From the NCBI GenBank assembly GCA_943704525.1, contig CALSCQ010002497.1, forward strand, positions 1 to 36,284: a DNA stretch of 36,284 nucleotides, in the 5' to 3' direction. The translations under genes and the position numbers were made by a program. The notes beneath the pieces are model-generated. The model searched no databases. It worked only from the letters and a program-made list of their open reading frames with translations, and was not told the origin of the DNA. Shown here one piece after another: positions 11,239 to 22,278 of the stretch. The first letter of the stretch is position 1; each line of letters starts with the position of its first letter. The stretch comes from Pigoraptor vietnamica (Eukaryota > Opisthokonta > Filasterea).

Positions 11239-12320
11239 TCACACAATCTCGTACTGCTCCACGCCAAAGAATATCTCCTGCGAGTATTTGAAGGGCGCGT
11301 TCGTGTCGACATTCTCCACGCCAAGCACCTGCAAGCACAGGGGATTCTTTGTCAATATCACGGCCGAATGCAATTGACGTCATTTGACAACATGTGCCTC
11401 ACCTCAATGCCGCAATACGACCGCGTCGACATGAAGTTCACGCGCACGGGGAAGAACTGCTTCACATCGCCCGAAGAGACGCCAAACTCGAGGCTGCCGC
11501 TCTTGTTCGACCGGTCAATGATCGGCAGCTGCCAGTCGAGGCGTGACGCCCGCGAGTCGTAACGGTAGCTGCCCTCAATGTCACCCACAACAGGGTTGCC
11601 GGAGCCCGGACTGCACGCAACCCACACGTCAGCAGATCCAAAGGGGCACACAGCGAAATATATGCCAAGACGCGCATCGCGTCACTCACGGGAGGGGAAT
11701 CGAGATGAGAACGTCGCGCAACTCCAGGCCTTCCTCGAGCAGCTCGTATTCGATATTGACATCGCACGAGCCGTCGGCGTTCTGCGACGGCCAGCAATTG
11801 ACTGCCGCAGAAAGACGCGCATTAGCCACGCATCCCCAACGGGAGCAACAAGAGCTTCGCGCAGAGACACTTACTCGACAGGGGGATGACACCCTCGTCC
11901 TGCGTCTGCAACCGCCACTTGAGCACGCCCAGTTCGTTGTTCACGGGGAACGGCCGCGCGGCGTCCTTGAGGCCAATCATCGCATTGTCGCTAAACAGCT
12001 TCTTGTCGACGTTCGGGTGTGTCTGCGGCGCGACAGAATTGAATTAGGCGCCGCGCGATTTCTATTTCCACTTCCATGCAAAGAGCCCCGACAACGGCCA
12101 AACAAGGGAAAAGGGGGAGGGCACGTTACCTTGTACTGGAACCCCTTGTCGTCGGCCATCTTGAGACGCAGGCGGCAGCGGGCCACGTTCGCCTCGCTGA
12201 TGCGGAGGAACATGTCGCCCTTCACCTCCATGTTCTGCAGTCCGCCGTCGCGGTTTGCCACGAGCACAATCCGCTCGTCCACGCGGATGTGGATGCTGCC
12301 AGTGAAGCACATCAGAACCA

Positions 12321-12370
<50 letters not shown>

Positions 12371-13924
12371 TACACGCACAGCACGCTCGCACGCACACAC
12401 ACACCAGCAAACGACGCACAAACTCATGCGCGCGCGAATATTCGTGCGACACACACACAGAATCATACTCATTACACGCAATCGAAGAAGGTTCGGCAAC
12501 AGATACACACCTCTCTGTGTTGACTGCCGGCGCCACCACAGTTGTCTTGGCGGACGCAACACCGCCCGCAGTGGGGCGTCCTGCCACCTGCTGCTCGTGG
12601 ATGACCTCGCCCTCGGCCACAAGCGCATCCACAAAGTCGTTTGTCTTGGCACGGCCGCCGCCGAGCTTCATGCCCTTGCTCGGCGCAGTCGACCTGCGGG
12701 ACGGCGAATGTCAATCACGTGCAAGTGCGCATGCCGCCGCTGGGGCAACTCCATTGCACGCACAGCACGACAAACAACAACAACAAAAAAGTAATGCCCA
12801 CTTTTGCTGCTGCGACGCATACGACGGCTTGCTGTCGTCCCCGCGGCCCATCGAGTCGGACGAGAACCCGCCCGACGACCCCGTCGACGCAATGGGCATC
12901 GAGCCAAACGCGCCCACCGTGTTGCTGCCAAAGCCCGTCGCAGACATCGAGCCGCGGCCGCTGCGGGACATCTCGCGGCGCTCGCGCTCCAGCTCCTTCA
13001 TCTTGCGCTTCATCTCCTCCTTCGCCTCGCGCTCCTTGTTCTACAGGCGCACGCGACGAAACAAGACACACTCAGCCACACGAAGGCACGTACAGGAAAA
13101 GGCGACCTAGGCCAAATCGCTCTTCGAAATCACCAAACGACGCCACTCTCGCAGAGTCGCTGTTGTTGTGTGCGCTGCAGTACGAACCTTCTGCACCATG
13201 AGGTAGATGTTCTCGTCGTGGCTGTCCATCTCCGTGTACGTCCGAATCTGCGCCAGGTTGACGCTTTCCCGGTACCCGAGGGCAATAATCTCATCAAACG
13301 CAAAAATGAGCTCAAAGGCGTGCTCAAAGACCTCTTTCTCGTCGAGCACACGGCAGTACTCGGGGATCTGCGCGATAGCACCCCTCAGCCTCTATCCGCA
13401 TCAGCGTCCCTATCCGAAACAAGCCCCAACGATACCCAGCGATACGAAGCGACGTCAACCGACAATTCCCACCACTTTCCCAAACGTGCGAAGCGTCTCC
13501 AGGTCCTCGAGAATGTTGCTGTTCTTCGTGGTAATGAGCACGACAAACAGCTGCTCGAGGGGCTGGTACACGTAGCGCACGGCATCCGTCTCCACAAACG
13601 TGTGCTGCTGCCCCGACCCCATCAGCTTCGGGAAGGCCGCAAGAAGGCCCTCAACGCGCGACCGCGTCATCTCAACGAACTGCCGCGAGACGATGGCTGC
13701 AACACGCGTGCGCGCGTCAACCAACCACTCGTATAGCTGACCATGAGCGCCACAACCACTCCCACAGCTGAGCACGAAGGCAGCATGAAGGCCACATTCA
13801 CATACCCTTGCCGGCCTTCGTGCACACGGCGGCCGCCAAAAGCACCTGCACACGCGCACTTTCGTTAGACAGAAACAAAATGATGGACGGAATGAAGCGT
13901 GCAGGACGGCATGAGGCGCACCAT
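11239..13924 (-). CDS. ARCN1: Coatomer subunit delta (delta-COP, archain)
   Basis: Delta-COP is the COPI vesicle coat subunit acting in Golgi-to-ER transport. Exons on the - strand: 13924-13922, 13845-13806, 13696-13473, 13367-13188, 13040-12802, 12693-12511, 12295-12130, 12022-11875, 11801-11690, 11610-11403, 11328-11239 (530 aa; human 511). The N-terminal longin-like domain includes [20 protein letters not shown] and [18 protein letters not shown]. These are followed by [20 protein letters not shown], a charged coiled segment ([18 protein letters not shown]), a low-complexity linker, KTNDFVDAL, and the C-terminal mu-homology domain with [38 protein letters not shown] and [10 protein letters not shown] at the end. 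The first coding exon is just the ATG, supplied by ATG|GTGCGC at 13924, which restores the family start [10 protein letters not shown]. Intron 6 contains a long CA/TG microsatellite. Confidence 0.95.
12324..12368. repeat. (CA)n microsatellite in delta-COP intron 6
   Basis: About 22 CA units on the + strand ((TG)n in the transcript), beginning roughly 28 nt upstream of the exon 7 acceptor of delta-COP. It is flanked by degenerate CA-rich sequence to about 12470. Confidence 0.95.
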
Positions 13925-14647
13925 TTTTTGAGACCACCGCGCGGTGTCCGCGGAGGTACTCGGAAGGTGCTATGCAGAGGCGACAGAGAGGAGAGTGCAA
14001 AGCGAAGAGGAGGAATCGGACTCCGTTTTGTCTGCGCTCACTGCCCACCTTGCAGTTGAGTGCGCCACACAGACACAGCTGACACGGCAGGCCAAAACCA
14101 CCCGGACCCACCCGACAAAACAAATTGAAGTTTGGTCCATCTCTTTCACAAATCTGAGGTCTTTTCAATTTACGCACCCCTCGGAATCGCAGGCCCAGCT
14201 GACCGACCATCCGGGGTGGCACAATAGTAGTTTGCAACAGGATTACTCGGAATTATCCGGCGCAGTCGCCTAATCGTTCTGGCTTGGCCCGTGTGCACGC
14301 ATCCAGCTCGTCCCAAGCGGGCGCATCCGTCGCACTTTGCCGCTGCATCGAAGCCCACTGCGACCCTTCAACAGCGCATCCCCCGCCCGCGACAGCACAG
14401 TCCTCTTTCTTCGCATTGCCGCGTTCCTTTGGCTCCGAGGGAGTGCAGTGGGTGTCGGTGTTCGATGGGGCAACTTGCGCACAAAAGTCACGAGCGCTTT
14501 AGAGATTAGAAGTCGCGTTTTTCGCTCTTTTCGCGCGTGTGGAGGAGGCGCCTCATGTGTCGTAGTTGGGTTTCGGGTGTGTGTGGGGACTTTTGGTACT
14601 AGTTTCTCACATCCCTTGTGTTTATTGCTTGCAATTTCAGCGGCAGG
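13925..14647. other. Divergent intergenic region, delta-COP / ubiquitin-eL40
   Basis: 723 bp between two divergent start codons of highly expressed genes. It is less GC-rich than the coding DNA. The last part before the ubiquitin gene (about 14570-14647) ends in a strong pyrimidine-rich acceptor, TTGCAATTTCAG at 14635-14646, just before the start codon. A 5'-UTR intron there is plausible but its donor cannot be fixed. No other gene is visible. Confidence 0.5.
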
Positions 14648-15620
<973 letters not shown>

Positions 15621-16038
15621 GCCTCGACGACGACTGCTGCGCGTGCACGGCCGCGGCGGATGTGCGTTCAATGTAACATTTGCAAAGCACGCGACGCGTT
15701 TTTTTAGTGCGACGCCGTATTGCTGCTGGGCCAGATATTGTTCGCGTTGGAGGTGGGGAGAGGAGTGAGCGGCGCAGTGAGTGCAGTTTAGGTGGGGTCT
15801 CCTCCACAGATAGTAATGTTCGTTGAAGGAACGTTGCGGCGAATCGTTGAAGGAGAAGCTGGCGGGGAAGCTGAAATTGGTCGATGCACTGAAGTAAATC
15901 TGACAATTCATCCGGGGTGGTATGTGCGCGCCATGGCCGTTGGCGCCAATTGTTATCGGCACTCGAGCGAAACAAACAGAAAGGGATTCGCCGCACTACG
16001 TGTCTTATTGTGCAAGTGCGTGTGCACTGTGTGTGAAA
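15621..16038. other. Intergenic region, ubiquitin-eL40 / BABAM1
   Basis: About 418 bp between two genes in the same orientation. The 5' part is presumably the ubiquitin-eL40 3' UTR: ATGTAACATTTGC near 15671 is a possible processing signal, and AATAAA is absent. The 3' part is presumably the BABAM1 promoter. No coding sequence is supported. Confidence 0.5.
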
Positions 16039-17444
16039 ATGGCGGCGGGCGGCAACACGGCACCAGAGACGGACCTTCCGAGGCCAAACTGCCCCGAGAA
16101 AATCGTGAGTCACTTGAGTAACGGTGTGCCGATTTAATTCCGTGTCTGACATGTCACTGCGTGCGCAGGTTTTCTGCCTCGATGTGTCGAGCGAAGTGGA
16201 CCGGTCACCGCCAGGCTCCAAGTGGGTGGCTGTGTCGTTGGGCGATTGTCACTGTTCGTTGTTGCCAACAGTCGTGCTGCAGGCAACCGCTCTCTCGCCT
16301 GGACTACTTCAAGGCCGTCGTGCGGATGATCGTGCGCACGAAGGCGACCTTGAACCCGAACCACGAGTTTGCGCTGCTCACATTGCACGAAAAGGCTGAC
16401 TGCGTACGTACCGCCGTTCATTGGCTAGCTGCCATCGGGCACTGGAAAGGTGCAGTACACTGACGCGACTGCCGCAACATTTACGCGCGCAGGTTCAAAA
16501 TTTCACGCGGGACATCACTGCGTTCAACGAGAACCTTGCCGTGCAGGCGTCGCGGGGGGATGCCTCCGAGTGTGATATCCGCTTGTCGTGCGAATGTTGT
16601 CCCCATGACTGATAACTGCACGGCCACTGCGTGTGCTCCTTAACCGCGCTTCAATCGCTGTTGCGGCTCCCCACATCTCGACAGCGTTTTTGAGGAAGTG
16701 TGAGTAGTTGTCGCTGCATCTGCGTGAGTTATGTACTTCAGCGTGTCGTCATGACTGATGCCTGAGATCGGTACCTCTATGTCGCGCAGAGACGGTCTTG
16801 TGCGCCCGCAGATGCTCGCGGCTTCGACCGAATCCTTTCCTTTTGTCGTGCGCGTTGTGCTTCTCTATGCGCGCTCGGCAATGATACCCACCGTGGACAA
16901 GACTGTTGGGGTGGGTGCCTGCCGTCCCTGCGCCCTGGGTGACTCGTGAATTTTGGCTCGTGCTGCTGTTGACATCAGAGGGTCTCTTCCCTTCCCAGGC
17001 GGCTGGCGAGCTCCTTGGTTCGCGCCTGTTTTATTTCGACGCCGTTTACCTGCATGACAAGCCCTCGGCAGACAACAACCCACAGGTGCGACCCGTGCCC
17101 CGCCGTCCACTTCCACCCCGCCGTCCACTGCCACTCCAATTCAGCCACGTTGACTTCCGTCCCGTGCGCAGGCTGTGTACGATGCCATCACTTCGCTGGA
17201 CCCCACGGCGCACCGCTCGTATTTTTACGAGATTTCGACCAACATTCGCCGGCTGTACGTCTCGTGCGCGTCGCTCATCGGCCATCCCCTCCAGCGACCG
17301 CAGCAGGACATGGCGCGCTATGCCCTCGTGCCCGCGGCGGTGCCGGCCGCCATTTCCATTGCTACGGGCGGCGCCGACTCGCGGGGTCCGTCGTCGCCAA
17401 AGCCCGAGCCGAACACTGGCCTTTTCGGGTTCGGGCTCTTCTGA
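16039..17444 (+). CDS. BABAM1: BABAM1 / MERIT40-like BRISC and BRCA1-A complex subunit
   Basis: MERIT40 is a VWA-like scaffold in the BRCC36 deubiquitinase complexes (BRISC and BRCA1-A). Exons: 16039-16104, 16169-16221, 16283-16403, 16493-16574, 16675-16699, 16790-16910, 16999-17085, 17172-17444 (275 aa; human 329). Seen: NCPEKIVFCLDVSSEV (cf. human VPEKIIICLDLSEEM), MIVRTKATLNPNHEFALLTL (human MFVRTKHKIDKSHEFALVVV), FPFVVRVVLLYARS, LFYFDAVYLHD (human YFFFDVVYIHN) and LIGHPLQRPQQ (human LLAHPLQRPCQ). Intron 4 is an AT-AC intron; the others are GT-AG and in phase. The longer disordered N-terminus of the human protein is absent. The C-terminus ends in a GLFGFGLF tail. Confidence 0.9.
16575..16674 (+). 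other. Candidate U12-type (minor spliceosome) AT-AC intron in BABAM1
   Basis: A 100-nt intron with donor ATATCCGCTT at 16575 and acceptor CTCCCCAC ending at 16674. The U12 branch-type motif CTCCTTAAC is at 16636-16644, about 31 nt from the acceptor. Joining TGT-G to AT-CTC-GAC gives SECDLDSVFEEV, which continues the human alignment (ASCSTFNLEGLFSLI). The frame leading in from exon 4 reaches a stop inside the intron, and I found no GT-AG pair giving the same protein. The donor octamer is identical to that of the ASCC2 AT-AC intron. Confidence 0.75.
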
Positions 17445-17837
17445 GCACAGTGGAAGCCGAAGCTTGTTTCACTCAAAATTTATTCCACGCTCGCGCCCCC
17501 AACGCCAGCGAGGCGCGACAGGGGCGAGCATGGCTGCGCTGTCAAGGGACCGAGCGCACAAGGACCGGCGACGACCACGCAGCACGCGGGGCCGACGAAT
17601 GAGCTGCGCAAACGCAATCACGCGGCGAGAAATACGGCGCAAAGCAGGTCCACACCCGGACAATAAAGCCGAACAATGCGAGACAACACACGGCGCACAC
17701 TGTGGCAGCACGAGAGCAACGCGCAAAACGGCGGCGGCAGAAAGCAGCAAAGGCACGAACGATGGACGGACGGACAGCGAACGACAACGACGAGCGGCAG
17801 ACGCAGGCGGGGGACGGCACACAGCGGCGCTGGCCGC
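17445..17837. other. Convergent intergenic region, BABAM1 / G-alpha
   Basis: 393 bp between two converging stop codons. It contains an AATAAA at 17662-17667 on the + strand, a possible polyadenylation signal for BABAM1. Open frames here have no recognisable protein features. Confidence 0.5.
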
Positions 17838-19390
17838 TTAGATGAGGCCGCAGTCCCGGAGGTTGTTCTGGATGATGATGTCCGTGATGGCGGCAAACAC
17901 AAACTTGATGTTGTTCGTGTCCGTCGCGCACGTGAAGTGCGTGTAGATCTGCTTCTGGTTGCTCCGGTTCATCTCCTCAAACTTCTTCTTGATAAAGTCC
18001 TTGGCGGCCTCCGCGTTGCCGGCCTCGCCTACGGTGCCAGACATCGTATCGTCAGCAAACGCACAGGCACACGGCACACGGCACAGCTCCACTGCACACG
18101 GCACGGCAAGCACGCACACGCACGCACGCACCAGTGTACTCGGGGAAGCACACGGTGAGGGGCGTCTTGGGGATCTTCTGGGCGAAGAGGTCCGTCTTGT
18201 TGAGGAAGAGAATGATCGACGTCTTGAGGAACCACTTCGAGTTGCAGATGGAGTCAAACAGCTTGACGCTCTCGTGCATGCGGTTCGTCGTCTCGTCCTC
18301 CGCGAGCATCTGGTCGTACCCGCTCAGCGCCGCGCAAAAAATGATCGCCGTCACATTCTCAAAGCAGTGAATCCACTTCTTGCGCTCGGACCGCTGGCCA
18401 CCGACGTCAAACATCCTGCACCGCAAACGCACAGACGCGTCAGCCCTCATACGCCACTCCCCATGCATGTGATGAAGGCCCGCACATGTGCGTGACAGGC
18501 AGGCCCACCTGAAGAAGAGGCCCTTGTACTCGAAGTGCGTCTCGACAATGCCAGTCGTCTTGACACGCGAGCGCAGCACGTCCTGCTCGCCGGGCACGTA
18601 GTCGGGCGCCGAAATGCGGTCAATGCTGTCGAAGTAGCTGCAGAGCAAAACGTTGCAAGGGTCAGCCCCCAGTCCCACGGAGAGACAGCAACAAAGTAGC
18701 ACACGGCCAACGACACTCACTACTGCGCGGAGTCGTTGAGCTGGAACTCGGACGAGCGCGCAAAGCACGCCTGAATACCGCTGTCCTGCCAGAGCCGCTT
18801 GATGGCGCCCGCGAGCTCGTCGTTGAGCGTGATGCCGTCGAGGTCATCGCCATAGCTGAGCACCTTCTGGGCGTCCGCCTGCATTGCGAAACGAACCGAG
18901 GATTAGGCACTCTGCCTCTCCCCTTCCCAGACCAAACGCAGAACAAGGAACGGGGGCGCACCTTGCGGTCGTCGTTGCCGTACGCAATCTCAAGCGTCTC
19001 CATCGCCGTCACGAGCGTCTGCATCGACTGGATCGTGTTGCTGTACACAATGTTGCGGAACTCGATGCACTCCTCCGTCGAGTAACCCTTCTCGTGGATG
19101 ATCTTCATCTGCTTCACGATGGTGCTCTTGCCCGACTCACCGGCGCCTGCCCACAGCGCACCCATAAGCCACACAAACAAACCATGCCAGTGCTCTCGAT
19201 AACGCAAAAGACCCCTGCCACCCAATTCCTCTCTCTCTCCACCCCGTCTTCTTCACCCGCACTTCTACGCACCGAGCAGGAGCAGCTTAACCTCGGTCGA
19301 CATCTTGCGCTCGTCATCCTTAAGCTTATCCTCGATGGCCTTGTTGCGGTCCTGCGCCTGCTTGTCCTCCGTGCTCTGTGCACACCCCAT
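17838..19390 (-). CDS. Heterotrimeric G protein alpha subunit, Gi/o type
   Basis: A GTP-binding alpha subunit that couples membrane receptors to intracellular effectors. Exons on the - strand: 19390-19273, 19146-18962, 18878-18721, 18637-18509, 18415-18132, 18028-17838 (354 aa, the same as human Gi1). Seen: MGC at the start (myristoylation Gly2, palmitoylation Cys3); G1 [19 protein letters not shown]; the switch I arginine in [14 protein letters not shown]; switch [19 protein letters not shown] with the catalytic Gln; G4 FLNKTDLF; G5 TCATDT; and the C-terminus NNLRDCGLI, with the cysteine at -4 that pertussis toxin modifies in Gi. All junctions are in phase. One small oddity is NKTD where animal Gi has NKKD. 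It is divergent from the coiled-coil gene at 20055. Confidence 0.97.
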
Positions 19391-20054
19391 CTTCGCCCGT
19401 TCGCCGCGCCGACGCGCACTCAACAGACACTTCCGACACGCGTTTGTTCGTCGCCCAACTCGGCACGCTCAGCAAATGGGCGCCTTAACAGCCCAAACCC
19501 ACGCCCGACTGCCGCCGCGAAAAGAGCGATTTCGCGCAAATAGGCGAAGTCGACGGCACACACAGAGCACCACGCACGGAGGCAACGCAGCGGCACGTGT
19601 CCTCTTGTTGTTGTCTGTCGCGGCGGCAATGGCGGGGTTCGAGGGGGAAGAGGGGCTGGTGAGCGCGAGAGTTGTGTGTGTGTGTGTGTGTGCGCGCTCT
19701 CCACAAGGCGTGCGCCTGTTTGGGACGCGCATCAAAACACGCCGTAATAACGCGCGCCCAATACTCGCGCCATAGTCAGCCGCTGCGCTAATAATGGCCC
19801 CCGTAATCAAAAGTCGTAGGCGGCTCCCCAAGAGTAAGCCGGAGTAAGCCGGAGTAATCGTCACGCGCGCGTCACTGGGAAGTGACGTGTGTCGTGTGGT
19901 ACTGTTACTCATGACAGAGGCTCTAAGACTCATGACTGTGCCGTCCCCGGTCCCCTCTGTGAAGAGAAAATAAGAATTAAGCAATTCAACTCTCGGCTTG
20001 CAAATCCACATTCCAAATCGCAGGTCCCTTCCCCCCTCCCCTTTTTTCTCGAAG
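19391..20054. promoter_or_regulatory. Divergent promoter region with direct and inverted repeats
   Basis: 664 bp between the G-alpha start and the next gene. It contains a decamer GAGTAAGCCG twice in tandem plus a partial third copy ending in TAATCG (19832-19859). It also has a hairpin-capable inverted repeat, CGTCACT-GGGA-AGTGACG (19870-19887), the nonamer ACTCATGAC twice (about 19909 and 19929), and a GT tract near 19673-19692. These cluster within 170-225 bp of the downstream start codon. They could be factor-binding sites, but no match to a named element is claimed. Confidence 0.4.
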
Positions 20055-21168
20055 ATGGCGCAGGCCGCGAAGCCGACGTACGTGAACAACCACCCGCCCC
20101 TCGCGCTGCCCGCCTGCTTCCCTGCGGCGATGGACCCCCCCTTCAAGGGTCGCAACATCCGCGCTGGCGACGCCCTTTCTTACCGCGACGTTGTGGAGGC
20201 GCGGGAGGACTACGACAGGGTTCTCAACCGTGAGTGGATGCATGCTGCAATGATTTTGGTCAGGTGGATGTGTCCTCTAGTGCGTGGGTATGCGTGTTAC
20301 TCGTCCAGAGCGCACTGACACGCAAGAATCGCGTCCTTGCCAGTTGTGTCCCTGCTTAGCTCGTTCGCGCAATTTGCTGCCGCTGATCTCCAAATTGCGG
20401 AGGCGAACGCTGAGAGGCGCCTGCTCGACATTGAGGCCGAAAGTGAAGTTCAGCCGTGCCTGTCGGCATAATGTTGCAGAAGAAGACGGTACCGCTGCTC
20501 TGCTGTTGTCGCTTTGACTGACATTTATTTCCGACAGACTCGGCCGCGAAGCAGCAGGCGATACAGAACAGCCTGACGCAGATCCAGAACTCGCTGGGTA
20601 CGGTGCAGAGCTCGGTGACTGCGCTGGACAAGAAGGTGGACGCGCTGGACAAGAAGGTGGACGCGCTCTCCCGCACCACGCGCATTATGGACTACGAGCG
20701 CAAGAATGAGGCGGCGCGCGCGGAGAATGCTGTCGTTACCCCACCGAACTCGTACAAGACGCTCTGTTTCACGGTAGATTTTGGATTTGCGCGCTTCAAT
20801 ATCATGCGGTCGGCCATACCTAACACTGCGTCGCACAGGCAATCGATGCGCAGCCGCCCCTTCCCCTCCAGAATGTGAATGGCATCAACAACCGTGCGCT
20901 CGGCGCCCTGCGTCTGCTGCACGATACAGTGCTTAACGAAATCCCTCCCCGGGACCCCACTGCTGCACGCCTCGGTCGCCGGCCCGCATACATCGACGAG
21001 GATGGCCCCGACGCAGTTTTTCCGCGCGATAAGGCGGCGCTGGACGCGATGACGAAGCAGCAGGTATACCATTTTGCGACGTGGTACAACACGAACTGCG
21101 ACATCGATCCCAACGACATCCTCGGGACCATGGTCGATAGGGTGCGCCAGTTCATTGGGGCGCGCTGA
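20055..21168 (+). CDS. Unassigned coiled-coil protein (possible Mug135-like C-terminus)
   Basis: I do not firmly recognise this gene. Exons: 20055-20229, 20344-20442, 20538-20773, 20839-21168 (279 aa); all junctions keep frame. Seen: a proline-rich N-terminus, a charged helical exon 2, then a heptad-type coiled coil (IQNSLTQIQNSLGTVQSSV) followed by DKKVDAL repeated exactly twice. The repeat comes from a 21-bp tandem duplication near 20622-20664. The C-terminal part ends in FPRDKAALDAMTKQQVYHFA and a final VRQFIGAR. The layout (coiled coil, then a short helical C-terminal module with a 'FPR..L..L....' pattern) resembles fungal Mug135-like proteins, but this is a weak impression. The exon 2 boundaries are the least certain. 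There are no signal peptide or membrane segments. Confidence 0.65.
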
Positions 21169-22278
21169 GCGCAAGATGTCAGCTGCCGCGACAAATGGCT
21201 GTCGTCCCTTCTTTCTCTTTCACTTGGCGTTCACCGCGCGTTGTACAGTCATCGTAATTCTTAGAGAGGACCCGGTGTCCTGCATGCGTGCGTTGCATAT
21301 CCTGCGTCCCTTTCACACGAAAACTAAAAAGAAAATGGGTGAAGGGGCCTTGAGCTTGCACGGTGTGGCAGCAAATAGCTTTCCACTCCGACAGAAGTTA
21401 GCTCCGGAAGGTGAGGAACCACCTAAGATGCACTCAGTAATACAGTGCCACCAGGATTGACATATATGTGAACACATGCACCGCGCGCAAACATCACCGC
21501 ATGTTGACAGTGACGCTCTGTGCCTGCGGATTCTTTGCGCACGCGTTGGTTTCTTCGCCAGCCGCAGAGACTCGGCCACTACGCCTGGGACGCAAAAGTG
21601 CTAACGACGACGGCACCGTTGGACCGCCTGTTTGTCGTGCGCTGTGAAGGTGCCAAGGCGCTTGCCAGAGTGGATGTCGTACACCTGTTTGAGGAGAACA
21701 ATAAGAGACGGGGTTACAGATCACGCTAGAAATATCGGAACCCGATGCGCGCGCCTGCCTGCGTCGCCCATCTTGATTGTCGCGCGAACACGACACGGTT
21801 CGGCGTCAAAGCGTACGCGCGAGAAAACGTCGTCGTGTGCCGTTTGCATCTACTGCGCAGGCTGCAGTTTGGTCACCGCGGGCGATTTGGCCTCGTTTGG
21901 CGCGCCGTTCGCAGGCGCTTCCGGTGCGAAGGCCAGTCTCGGGGAGATTGATGGTAGAGCCGAAGGTAACCGGAGGTCCGTCTCGTTGGACCGCAAGCGT
22001 CGAGACAAAGTCGTGGTGCCGCTACAGCACCTCGCGGCTCTCCTCCTTGAGGGAGTCCCAGCATTCTCGAGTGCCTTGCGCGACTTCGGTCCTTCTCCGC
22101 GCGCCGCGCAGGGGTTGGTGGACGCGCATCCATACCGAAGTGAGTGGGCTGAGCAATTGTCAAACCGAAAAAGGAAGGTGGGGTTTTTCTCACGTGAGTG
22201 CGGCGGGCGTGCGTGGTCTGCGCGCTCGCACTGAAAACCGACAAACCAGACCAGTCAACAACCGCACAGTGCGCAGCC
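21169..22278. other. Gene-poor region upstream of AMP deaminase
   Basis: 1.1 kb between the coiled-coil gene and AMP deaminase. It contains a possible decayed WD40 gene on the - strand (separate entry). On the + strand a 200-codon open frame (21632-22234) is in part the codon-register complement of the WD40-like sequence and has no recognisable features. The last few hundred bases are presumably the AMP deaminase promoter. Confidence 0.4.
21617..22137 (-). pseudogene. Possible decayed WD40-repeat gene
   Basis: WD40-like signatures appear in order on the - strand, but in different frames and with in-frame stops. The sequence TRECWDSLKEESREVL is followed immediately by TAG, and then in the same frame by RHHDFVSTLAVQRDG. 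Further on come HDDVFSRVRFDAEP and VSCSRDNQDG. Finally, after a good acceptor (TCCTCAAACAG, 21685), comes VYDIHSGKRLGTFTAHDKQAV (21684 downward), the strongest WD40 match. No intron can explain the 9-nt gap around the TAG. The best explanation is a pseudogenised host gene. Alternatives are an unrecognised gene with unusual splicing, or chance resemblance in GC-rich DNA. Confidence 0.3.

Noticed and set aside
12324-12470. CA-rich stretch giving open frames with long Val/Cys or Thr/His runs.
   Set aside because: Simple-repeat translation inside a delta-COP intron, not coding.
21632-22234. 200-codon open frame on the + strand upstream of AMP deaminase.
   Set aside because: It has no recognisable motifs. 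Much of it is the codon-register complement of the WD40-like sequence on the other strand, and long chance frames are common at this GC content.
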